From Gordionus sp. m RMFG-2023 (Eukaryota; Nematomorpha; Gordioida; Chordodea; Parachordodidae): DNA of 64,000 bases. Positions 35,980 through 46,415 of this stretch are shown here, piece by piece. Within the stretch, counting starts at the first letter, position 1, and every line of letters starts with the position of its first letter. The notes under the pieces are model-generated. The model searched no databases and was not told where the DNA came from. It saw nothing but the letters and a program-made list of their open reading frames with translations. A program made the position numbers and the translations under genes. The stretch spans positions 791,473-855,472 of the forward strand of contig NC_088775.1 of the NCBI RefSeq assembly GCF_954871325.1. Direction: 5' to 3'.

Positions 35980-36558
35980 CAGCGTCTACATAAGCGGGAG
36001 GGGTAGGAACAGTTTGTATCCTATTTTTTTGAGGGGGTAAGGGGTAAGCTGCTTTAATGGGGGTAGGATAAATTTTTTGAGGCGTTATCTATTAAATTTT
36101 GAGATGAAATAGGACAAAATTTATTGCTGTAAAAAAATATTTTTATTATAGTATTATTATAATACAATTCATCGACCAAATTTATATATTGCAAACAATC
36201 ATACACATTGTTTTCCAAATAAACTATCCTTTTAAATGTAATTTAAAAGTTTTCGATATTTCAGCAAGCCCATAATGCCATAATAATTAATTCATTGTAA
36301 ATAATGGAGGTTTTAATTGAATTTATTATCTAAAAAAATAAATTCTTTATATTCACAAAATATCGATAGTTAGTAGTAGAGATAGATTAATGTAAGTTAT
36401 CCTTTATAAATTCTTTGAAAAGAGTATGAATAAATAAATAGGTGAAAATAATGATAAAAAGACACCGCCGCCTTCGGTGGCGGAGAATTTTTAGGGGAGT
36501 AGGTAAAGGTTTTTGAAGGGGGTTTGCATCCAGTGAAAATCCTGTCATGTAGACGCTA
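35980..36558. mobile_element. hAT MITE with perfect 8-bp target duplication
   Basis: Terminal repeats CAGCGTCTACAT and, inverted, TAGCGTCTACATG are flanked on both sides by ATTATATT (35972-35979 and 36559-36566). The interior is G-rich with GGGGGTA words and a small perfect hairpin, CCGCCGCCTTCGGTGGCGG, near 36466. No coding remnant. The 8-bp duplication is the hAT signature. Confidence 0.85.
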
Positions 36559-37481
36559 ATTATATTGTCTGTTTGTATATTGTTTTGCAGCTATAAATCA
36601 AGTATATAAATTATCGTTAAATATGAAAGTTAATGTATTTTGTTAAATAATTACATGTACTGATTAATTCAATATATATATAAAAGCTTATTTGAGATCA
36701 TCAGTGAGCTTTTATGTTCTATACAAAAAATTACCTTAATAATGATGGTTTTCGTTGCTCATGTATAATCCTAAAAAGCATTATAGTTATACTGAACTAA
36801 TCCCTATCTTAAATTACATAAATTTTATTAGTGTTAAATATGTTAAAAAAAGTTATTTTGTACAACCTTTAAAAAAGTTATCGTAGTTTTTTTTATATAT
36901 GTAAAAACTTTAAATTAACTTAAATTGTATTTTCTTAAATTGACCTTAAAACAAATCTTAATTTTATAAAATCCTTATTTTATATATATTTAATTTGGAA
37001 TTTATTTTATTTTTTTCGTATATAAATTATGTGTTGACTTATATTAATATGAATAATAAAAAATAATACACATATCAATAATTCATAAATGTTATATCAA
37101 AGCCCCATATTTTATCTATGTAAAACCTAAAAATGTGTTATGTCAATCCCAATGTTTTAATATAAATTTGAATATATAAAACACAATGATATTTCTAAAA
37201 ATTTCACATAATAAATGAATGTTATATTTGAATTGGCGCTAGAATTGCATATAAATATATAATTTGATAAAAAATGCTATTATTTTTTATATCAATAATC
37301 CACATGATAACCACCCAATAACGTAAATAGATAAAAAATATATTAATTTGTTCCTTTAAATCTTAAATATTATTCATTTTATAGGAAAGTTAAGGCGACT
37401 GATTATTTTATCACGAAATTAATCATATCAAGTTTACTTATGGTTTGAAACGCTTCAAAGTAAAACTCGCATATATTTTAA

Positions 37482-40314
37482 CCCGTTACTGGTTAACGGT
37501 GCATATATGCACCACCTCCTATATACCTTATTTTAACATAGTAGTTTTTTTTTAAAAAATAATAAAAAAGATTTTTATATTGTTCAGACATTGTACTTCA
37601 AAACTGGAAAAGAAAAATATGAAAAAAATATTTTTTTATGCCCCTAAGAAACCCTCAAACTTTGCGAATTTATGAGGTCTAAAATGCAAAATTTTCTAAG
37701 TGATCTCACGAGCATATTATAAAATTATTTCGATGAAAACTAGTGTGTATATATTCTTTATAGATATATCAATATTTATCCATTTTTGAATTTTTAAATA
37801 ATTAATATTTTAGTAGGTAACCACATAAAGTTGACTGGTGCATATATGCACCGTTAACCATCTAGCAGTATATATTATTTAAAAAAATTCAAACAAATGA
37901 AATTTAACATAATGAATTATAATTTTTTATATTATACTTAAAACCACTACCGTCACTAAGGGTGGGAAGGGGAGGGGTGGGTGGCTCGAGCCCCTTAAGA
38001 ATTTTTAAAAAAAATTTTATACCCAAAAAAGACCTTTTGAAAATAATTTAAAAAAATTTTTTTCCCCTGAGATTAAATCGAATAATATATTGTTCCTATT
38101 ATAATTTTTTATCCCGATCAAATTATATGAAATTATTAGGTTCATAAATATTCAAAAGTTTAAAATTATTTTTAGCCTCTTCCTTTCTGAAGATTTTATT
38201 TTATTTATATAAAATATTATGCACCTGTTTTGTCAATTCAATCAAAATTATCAAAATAATAGATGACTAATAAAAAAATCAAGATTCTACGAAAATAATT
38301 TGTCTAGATATTTAATTTTTAATAAATTTTTTTAATGAAACGTTTTCTAACAATTGAACAAGCGCTTGCTCAACTTTTTGAAGAGGAACCAATTGAAGAA
38401 AGAGATATGGTTATAATTCCGCCAAACCCCTCTGCAGTTAGTGATGAAGAAGATTTCGATGAAAATGACTTAACAAATGTCGGAGTTTTGCCTTCAGATA
38501 CAGCTGGAGAATTAGAGATTCATAATTCAGTTGATGACGACCTTCCAGAACCATATTCTACAAGAAGCTATTCTCGAATTTCTCACAATTTAAAATGGAG
38601 AAAAACGGATGCAATATATTCTTCAAGCTCTTTCAATGGAGAAAAGGAAGATGTAATAAAACTTGAAAATGATTTACATGGTAAAAGTCCATCAGATATA
38701 TTTTGTTTAATTTTCGACGAAGACTTATATTCCCTAATTGTAGAACAAAGTAATATTTATGCTAAACAAATGAATAGACCTAACATAAGCATAACCATCC
38801 AAGATATTCAGAGATTTATTGGAATTCTATTATTTACTGGATATCATTCTCTCCCACAAGAAAGAATGTACTGGTCTAATGACAGCGATATTTCTATTCC
38901 AATAATCCGGGATACAATGACCCAATTACAATTTCGAAATTTGAAATATAATATCCATTTGGCAGACTACTAAAATAGATATACATGATAGATTTTATAA
39001 AGTTAGGCCTTACATTAATATATTGAATAATAAATTTCAGCAATTCGGAATTTTTAAACATCATTTATCAATAGATGAACAGATGATACCATATCGAGGA
39101 AGAAATTCTTGCAAAATGTTCATAAAAGGAAAACCAATTAGATTCGGATACAAGTCTTGGATATTGGTCTCTTCCGACGGTTACGTATTCTCATTTGATA
39201 TATATCAAGGAAAAAGCGAAAATAAATATGAATATGGATTAGGTGGAAATGTAATCATAAAATTATTAAAGGCATTGCAAAAACCAAATTATCATAAAAT
39301 ATATTTTGATAATTTCTTTACATCATTTAAACTCTTGTCATACTTAAAACAAATGGGATATTTTGCAACTGGAACTGTGAGGGACAATAGAATAGAGCAT
39401 TGCCCAGTTGAATCTATAAAGGTTGTAGCAAAAAAAGAAAGAGGATATTATGATTATAGGTTTGAAAAATTAAACGAAATATTTGTAGTTCGTTGGAATG
39501 ATAATTCGGTGGTGACCGTTGCATCGACATGCCACACTATTTCTTTGCTTTCTAATGTTTCAAGGTATTCTAAGAAAATATCTTCTAAAATAAAAATCCT
39601 CAGCCAAATATGGTAACTGCTTATAACAAACACATGGGTGGAGTTGATCTATGTGATAATCTAATATCTACATATAGAATAAAAATAAGAGGAAAAAAAT
39701 GGTGGTGGCCAATATTCACCAATTTTATTGATGTAGCTTTGGTAAATTCATGGAAAATCTGGAAATTCGTGAATCGAGATGACAAGAAGAGTTTGCTTGC
39801 ATTTAGACGAGAAGTTACTAACTACCTCCTTCGAACGCCAGTAAAAATTGAAAAAAATTCAAGTACAGGTCACGCCAGCCAGTTTGCATTACAGTGTGAA
39901 AACCCTATTGATTCATCTGGACATTATTTATCCAAAATTATAGATGGAAAAAGACGAAGATGCAGATATTGCCATACGCACTCAAGATATATGTGCCAAA
40001 CATGTCAAATCGCACTCCATATTAAATGTTTCAAGGATTTTCATAATATATAAACATTTTCTCGTTTTTATTATAAATTACAAAAAAAGAATAAAGATAT
40101 TTGTTGTTTTTTTGATCTTATAGTATTTTATATAATTTTTATCTTTTTTAACCTCTTAATGGTTAACGGTGCATATATGCACCAGGCTAGATTTTCTATT
40201 TAGGATTATTTTTTTTGGCTGATTTTTTTAGAATATCATATTTGAGCATTAATCAATATAATTTGAAAAAATTGAGCATTTTTATCCACTAGAAAAATCT
40301 TGACCATTAATGGG
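37482..40314 (+). mobile_element. piggyBac DNA transposon
   Basis: The left end CCCGTTACTGGTTAACGG directly follows TTAA (37478-37481), the piggyBac target. The right end is the inverted CCCATTAATGGTCAAG, finishing at about 40314; the expected second TTAA reads TACT. A 16-bp palindrome, GGTGCATATATGCACC, occurs three times: just inside the left end (37498), at 37837, and 145 bp from the right end (40168). It carries the transposase at 38335-40053. It lies within the orphan 3' segment, absent from the collinear G1 sequence. Confidence 0.88.
38335..40053 (+). pseudogene. piggyBac transposase, frame-broken
   Basis: Three successive frames cover a full-length transposase: 38335-38973, then 39023-39616, then 39610-40053. 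The first has an acidic N-terminus and the start of the PGBD domain (FCLIFDEDLYSLIVEQSN). The second has the first catalytic Asp in LSIDEQMIPYRGR and the second in IYFDNFFTSF. The third has the third Asp in NKHMGGVDLCDN, a KKWWWPIF segment, and a C-terminal Cys-rich finger (RCRYCHTHSRYMCQTCQ, then H-x-C) that in this family binds the ends. Single-base shifts near 38970 and 39600 separate the frames. The protein normally excises and inserts at TTAA. As read, this copy cannot make it. Confidence 0.88.
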
Positions 40315-40675
40315 TACTACATTTTAAAGATAGGAAAATGTTATTTTATTTTAAAATCTTTAAAAGGAAATTAAAATAAAATATCCTATCTACTGTTATG
40401 ACTCTTAATATACAATAAATTTAAGTCGATTTGCGTATTATTAAATTTTCTAATTAAAATAATCAAATTTAAGAACCTAAGGACAATAAATTCATAATGT
40501 TATATCAAGCTCCATATTATTATATCTATATAAAATCTAAAAACGCTATATGATTAATCCCAATGTTCCAATATAAATTCGAATAATAAATCACATTGAT
40601 ATTTTTTAAAAAAATCACATAATAAATGATGTTGTATTTGTATTGGCGCTAGAATAGATTTTTTTTTCTCTTTAG

Positions 40676-40830
40676 CTTTTACCTTTTCTGGTGGTAAGCT
40701 CCTTCAACATCTCTCTCCACTTTATGTTATTCATACAATCTCTTTTATCTAATTTATACTTCTTTATATTGGCTCTAAGGCCCCATTGAAGTTTTGGCCT
40801 TCCTCTTTTACGTTTGCCCATTACATCAAA
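40676..40830 (-). pseudogene. RTE-like LINE C-terminal scrap
   Basis: The - strand frame reads GKRKRGRPKLQW, then NIKWREMLKEL and a Lys-rich end. This fits the end of ORF2 in LINEs of the RTE type (GxRxRGRPxxRW ... W). About 50 codons are open. A related scrap with KWREILIEPNQEK is on the + strand in G4 intron 5. Confidence 0.65.
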
Positions 40831-40955
40831 TATAAGACCCGAGGACAATATTTTATTTTTAAATATAAAATATTTTTTATAAAAAACATAAATCCCAATT
40901 ATATGTCAAACAATAGAACTAAATCCTTCTAAAATGTCAAATAAAGAATGTAATA

Positions 40956-41365
40956 AATTTAAGCTTGATAAAATAGAAAATAAAAGAATAAATGTTAAAA
41001 TCCTGGATCTTGAATAGGACAAAAATTATTTCGACCAAAATGCTAAATTTTGGGATAAACAGAATTTCATGCATTTAAGAATATTGTGTGATAATTTTTT
41101 TGTGGAATATGGATAGGGTGCAAATTTATAAGCTCAAACCGATGGATATTAAAAAATTTTGCAATTTATTTATAATTTGAATATATCTATTTCTTCTTTT
41201 TTTAGGGAATTCGTTAATTTTTTAGATTTAATATTGTACCTATACTGAATGTAACATATTATGGCCAAATTTTATGATAACATTTTATATTAATGAGCAA
41301 TTAATATTATGATGACATAATTTCGAACAATTTTATAGCAATATAAATTAATTTTCTAGTCTCTT
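40956..41365 (+). repeat. perfect 410-bp direct repeat, copy 1
   Basis: Base-for-base identical, by my reading, to 42249-42658. It contains no frame and no terminal inverted repeats, and does not begin TG or end CA. The 883 bp between the copies are old duplicated gene-flank sequence (collinear with 22140-22560), so these are not the LTRs of an inserted element. Confidence 0.9.
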
Positions 41366-42248
41366 ATTATTAGATATATCTATGAAAAGCATATAATGTA
41401 ATTTTTAATAACCATTTCAGGACTATTGGTAAATATTAAATTACATTGAAATATTAACGTATACCCATAACTTGGTTTTAGCAACTGTCGTTGTATTAGT
41501 TTTAGCTTTCATTAATAATATAAATAGATTAAATAAATAGAGAAAAAGATAAATATCAATAAAATGTAATATATTTACATTATTTCATCAAATTATAAAC
41601 GTGGTTATTATTAATATGTGGCTTATTTGGATCGTTTTGATATCAATTTGGTATCTCTTATTTTTATGTATATGTCAAGTAAAATCATAGTTTATCCGCT
41701 TATTTGTTATTATTTCCAAAGCCATAATTTTATAATTATAAGCACTTAGTTCAAGTGACGATTGCATTAGTAATTATGCTATTTTTTTGATAAACCGCAG
41801 CGTAATTATTTTCATCAAAGCATAAATTTTTAAGATAAAAAAATACAAATCAAAATTTTTATATATAGTAATGGTTCCTGGAACGCATTGACAAATATAA
41901 TTTTATCATACAATTTTTAATTTTTTGGGGCTTTTTTATTTTAATATATTTTTTATTATAACATTTTTTCATAAATAATTTAAATAAAAGGTTACTAGAA
42001 AAATGAATTTATGATATAATTTTTATAAAAAAAAAATTGTTGTGTAAATAAATAGTAGTTTTTTTAAAAAAATATAATTAAAATCAAAATTCGGAATAAA
42101 ATTTCTTGTTTAATAACATCCAAAATTGACTTTTCCTACTTATGATATTTTTTTTTATCATGAATTGAATAAAATACTACTGAAAATGTATTACCAAAAT
42201 AACGTTAATACAATCTTGAAAGAACTATAAAATAAAAAAAAATAAATG

Positions 42249-42658
42249 AATTTAAGCTTGATAAAATAGAAAATAAAAGAATAAATGTTAAAATCCTGGA
42301 TCTTGAATAGGACAAAAATTATTTCGACCAAAATGCTAAATTTTGGGATAAACAGAATTTCATGCATTTAAGAATATTGTGTGATAATTTTTTTGTGGAA
42401 TATGGATAGGGTGCAAATTTATAAGCTCAAACCGATGGATATTAAAAAATTTTGCAATTTATTTATAATTTGAATATATCTATTTCTTCTTTTTTTAGGG
42501 AATTCGTTAATTTTTTAGATTTAATATTGTACCTATACTGAATGTAACATATTATGGCCAAATTTTATGATAACATTTTATATTAATGAGCAATTAATAT
42601 TATGATGACATAATTTCGAACAATTTTATAGCAATATAAATTAATTTTCTAGTCTCTT
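42249..42658 (+). repeat. perfect 410-bp direct repeat, copy 2
   Basis: Second copy of the repeat at 40956-41365, offset by 1293 bp. Perfect identity amid strongly diverged sequence implies a very recent duplication or an assembly artefact. The region following (42660-43390) has no gene. It holds a sequence at 42740-42800 that resembles 47610-47660. Confidence 0.9.
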
Positions 42659-43396
42659 TGGCTCATGAATACTTGAAATATTTATATCAAAGATTTGCGC
42701 ATTATTTCCAATCGGGGAGATAACACAGATATGTGTGGCCCTTACATATTCACGCTATATAAAATTGAAGATAAAGATATTTAACAACTATCAAATATCA
42801 AATATCAACGCAATTTTAAACCCACAGTTATAAAGAGTATCAAATAATTACAATACTTTATAAACATTGTCTTAATACAGTTTTTTTTACATCATAGCCA
42901 CGTATTAATTTATCTTTTAAAGAAAAAGGTTCTATGGAAATTGAAGATAAATTAAACAAATATCTATATATATATATATGCTCAAAATACTTCTATAATT
43001 TCACTTAGATATTTTAGACACATTTGATGAAATTACTAAGTCCGCAAAACAATATAAAAACTTGGAAATTCACAAATTATATTCTCCAAGCTCACTTAAA
43101 CAAAAAATATATTAATTTTAAAACATTCTTAAACATTTTAGCTCTCCCCAGCAACTTCCTAGAACTAAATAGCATTTTTAAATACACCAACTCTAGATCA
43201 AAGATGATTTCACACAAAATCAACAGTTCAAATATAAGTGCAGCTAATCACCATACAACCCTTGAATCTTTAAGGTAAGAGCTCTCCTGGGAACATTCTA
43301 CAACATTATATACAAAAATTTTATGAGAAAATATTATGAACTATTTAATATTTTAAAACGTTTTGTTAATGCTTAGTTATCTTGCAATAGAATTAC

Positions 43397-46300
43397 TTGG
43401 CAAGAGTACCAGGAACGATCTAGCTAAAAAGAAAAAAAAGAATGGCACAATAAAGCAAGCACTTATAAGAGAATACGTATTATACGATAAATGAATCTCG
43501 AATAATGACTAAATCCGGTAATTCAAAATTTTGAAATTTTAAACAAATTTTTTTTATGAAGATTTTTTTTTTAAATTAGGGAATACCTGATTTTAACCGT
43601 TAAATAATTTCACACTTTATCGAGTAACATTAAAGTTTCTGAAAAAATAAATAAGAAGCTACACTTTAGACCTAATCTAAATCAATATTTATTATATGAA
43701 CGAATGCTGTGATTCATTTTCGTGATAAAATCATAATTTTTTCAAAAAAATTAATAAAAATTCCCTGAGAAAATTGTTTAAAAATGGTGGTAATTTTTAC
43801 GAATCAATCACCATGAGAATTAGAGATCTACAAAATTACCCGGCCCGCCCGGGCCGGACTCGGGCCTTATTTTATTTAAAATAATCGGGTTCGGACCGGG
43901 TCGAGCCTATATATTTTTAAAAAAATTTTAGGCCGGGTCGAGTCGGACCTTGGAATTTTTTTCTAAATATATCTTAAATTTATTAATTTTATATTGAATT
44001 TACATATGTAAAATAATAAATATTTGATTTTATTTATTGAAACTAAACGACATTATAACATATGTCTTTTATTTTGAGTAATTATAAAAACGGGTCAAGT
44101 AGGATCTTGGAAATTTTTTTAAAAAAATTTATCTTAAATTTATTAATTTTATATTGAATTTACGTATGTAAAATAAAAAATATTTGATTTTATTTATCGA
44201 AACTAAACGACATTATAACATATGTCTTTTATTTTGAGTAATTATAAAAACGGGTCAAGTAGGATCTTGGAAATTTATTTAAAAAATATATCTTAAATTT
44301 ATTAATTTTATATTGAATTTACATATGTAAAATACAAATATTTGATTTTATTTATCGAAACTAAACGACATATAACATATGTCTTTTATTTTGAGTGATT
44401 ATAAAAATTAATTTCTATATTTAAATAAATTCGGGCCGGGCCAGATCGGTAAATTTTTTTAAAAAGAAGTTTCGGGTTCGGGCCGGGTCGGCAAAACTTT
44501 TTAAAAATATTTCGGGTTCGGGCCGGGTCGGAAAAACTTTTTTAAAAAAAGCCGGGCCAGGCTTGAAAAATTAGGCCCGATGCAGATCACTAATGGGAAT
44601 TCCGAATTAGTCCTTATTCCAGAGCCCACTTTATAATCAGTTACATTTCCTCTACTCGTAAAAATTACCCAAGTTGTTATGAAAATGTGTTACCCTTTTT
44701 TCCTCGTCTTTCTAAGTTAGGAGGGGGAAAAAGAAAAGAACTATAGAAAATAATGAACAAACTTATATGGCAACTGGCAAAGAATTATAAATAATTTACA
44801 AGGACCTCACTAGCCTTTACGACCTCAAGGGGGCTCAACTTAAAATGTTTTATGAGGAACTTCGCCTCCATACCCCCCTATATTGCGAGGCTTGTACCGG
44901 GTTTTATATAAATATTTTAAACTTTTTTTAAATTGGAATTCGCAAAATCTGAACAATTATTCTGAATTTCAAATTTTGTCATTTATTATGCAAATATATT
45001 AATAAAAGTAAACACAATACAAGACATTTTCTAAATATAATTTTTTTTTTATATATAATGCGAAATATTTATCAGTTACATATATATACTTATATATGTC
45101 AGAGACCTGGCCGGGCCGTATTTTAATTTTTTTAAATATTCTCCGGCCGGGTAGGCCTAAAACCCGGGCCGGGACGGGCCTAAAAAACCCGGGTCAAGCC
45201 TAAAAACCGAAAAAATTTTTTAATAAAATCTGGGCCAGACCTGGCCGTACAAATTGTACTTCTGCAAGTCTCTGATATATATATAGGAATTTGTGAAAAA
45301 ATATTTAAAACCTAAAATGTACGGGTTAGACTAGCAAGTGTTCATTTATTATAATGTTAAATTGAATGAGAAAGATGAACTTAAATAATTTAATTCTTGA
45401 TTTGGATTTGATAAAAAAAAAAAATCTCTCGATATCCCCAAAATTATTTATAAAGTTAGTGGATTTTTTTTTATCTCACCGAAAGTGAATGTGTAACTCT
45501 ACCTAATATTTTAGAAGCATGGACTGAAAGGTTATTTATTCAATGCCTCTCAGTCAAAGGAAAATAGATGTAAAATATAAAGAGTGTAGTTTGGAGAGGA
45601 AAGGGAGGGAGAAACTATACAATGAGACACACGATAATAATAATTTTAATATAAAATTGATTTATTATGACATAAATATTGTGTTTTTAGTGATTTCAAA
45701 TTTTAATAGGGTGATAAAATGTAATATTTGTATTGGCATATAGAAGGGGGGTTTTAGAAGTGATCGTTGTCTTTGGCATCCCTAGATTTATAAACACTGT
45801 AAACCTTAAACCTCATGCTCGATATAAATTATAGCTAAGTTATAAAATCTTTCAGAAGAGATTAAACATTTTATGTTATAATTTTCGATTTAGAAGATAT
45901 ATCTATTTTATTTTACCTTCAATCCTGCCATCTTTATCTAGATTTATAAATAATAAAAATCAAATAAAAATGAATTAATATCCCAAATGTTTATATCAAA
46001 TATCATATATTCTGTATTTTATATTATGACACATTTGATTAAGGTCAATCTACAAAGATAGACTTAATCATATTAACGGTTATATAGAATATTTTCTAAA
46101 TTAATCGAGAATAAAATGTTTATATCCTAATAAGAGAAATTAAATGCCAAACTTATAGTAATAAATGCAATATTTTAAGCATTTACCTGGTCTAGCAACT
46201 AAAGGAAAAAAAAATATTGAAATTATTTTATATTGCTTCATTTAAATTGAGTTAATACATAAGAGGCATAATTACGATACTGAAAGTTTTAAAACCGTAA

Positions 46301-46415
46301 TTTATACAATTTAAATCATAAATAATAATTATAAAAAAATATTTTACTGACCATTGAAGTCGCAGAAAGAAATTATAATCAGTAACAGAAAGAAAGATGG
46401 AACAAATTTATTCAT
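43397..46415 (-). CDS. microexon gene G3, 5' exons intact
   Basis: Exon 1 is 46415-46352 (64 nt, starts MNKFVPSFFLLL, ends DFN; donor GTCAGT). Phase-1 microexons with AG/GT borders follow: 46198-46187 (12 nt, VARP), 45937-45917 (21 nt, DKDGRIE), 44711-44694 (18 nt, ERRGKR) and 43423-43397 (27 nt, ARSFLVLLP). All are open and in phase. The start is fixed by the leader core AAAATTTACCCT ending 2 bp before the ATG. Signal peptide plus short charged peptide with a GKR site. No exon matching the 36-nt exon of G1 and G4 was found below 43390, where the orphan segment begins in the opposite orientation. The gene is therefore 3'-truncated or uses different last exons. Two hAT MITEs sit in its introns. 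Confidence 0.7.
43821..44592. mobile_element. hAT MITE in G3 intron 4, tandem interior
   Basis: The ends TAGAGATCTACAAAATTACC and, inverted, TAGTGATCTGCATCGGGCC have GGCCGGG clusters inside both. The interior is about four tandem copies of an AT-rich unit of roughly 150 bp. The flanking 8-mers ATGAGAAT (43813-43820) and ATGGGAAT (44593-44600) match at seven of eight positions. Same family as 33618-34079, which has fewer units. Confidence 0.85.
45100..45274. mobile_element. short hAT MITE, GGCCGGG-rich
   Basis: It begins CAGAGACCTGGCCGGGCCG and ends TTCTGCAAGTCTCTG, giving inverted CAGAGAC termini. Flanking 8-mers ATATATGT and ATATATAT differ at one base. The interior is GGCC-rich, so it is probably related to the longer hAT MITE at 43821. 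It lies in G3 intron 3. Confidence 0.75.

Larger units (their letters stand above)
34330..42248 (+). pseudogene. orphan 3' half of a microexon gene unit
   Basis: From about 34330 this is collinear with 59450-60900 in G4 and with 18200-22560 in G1, in + orientation, ignoring later insertions. It keeps the candidate terminal exon (35256-35284, AFNLLKILF-stop). No exon 1 or upstream microexon precedes it on the + strand. G2 and G3 on either side lack exactly this half and lie on the - strand. A copy of 37050-37270 recurs at 40480-40660. Interruptions are a hAT MITE (35980), piggyBac (37482) and a LINE scrap (40676). Confidence 0.6.

Noticed and set aside
40956-42658. LTR retrotransposon bounded by the 410-bp direct repeats
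   Set aside because: The repeats lack TG...CA ends, and the sequence between them is old paralogous flank with no gag or pol remnant.
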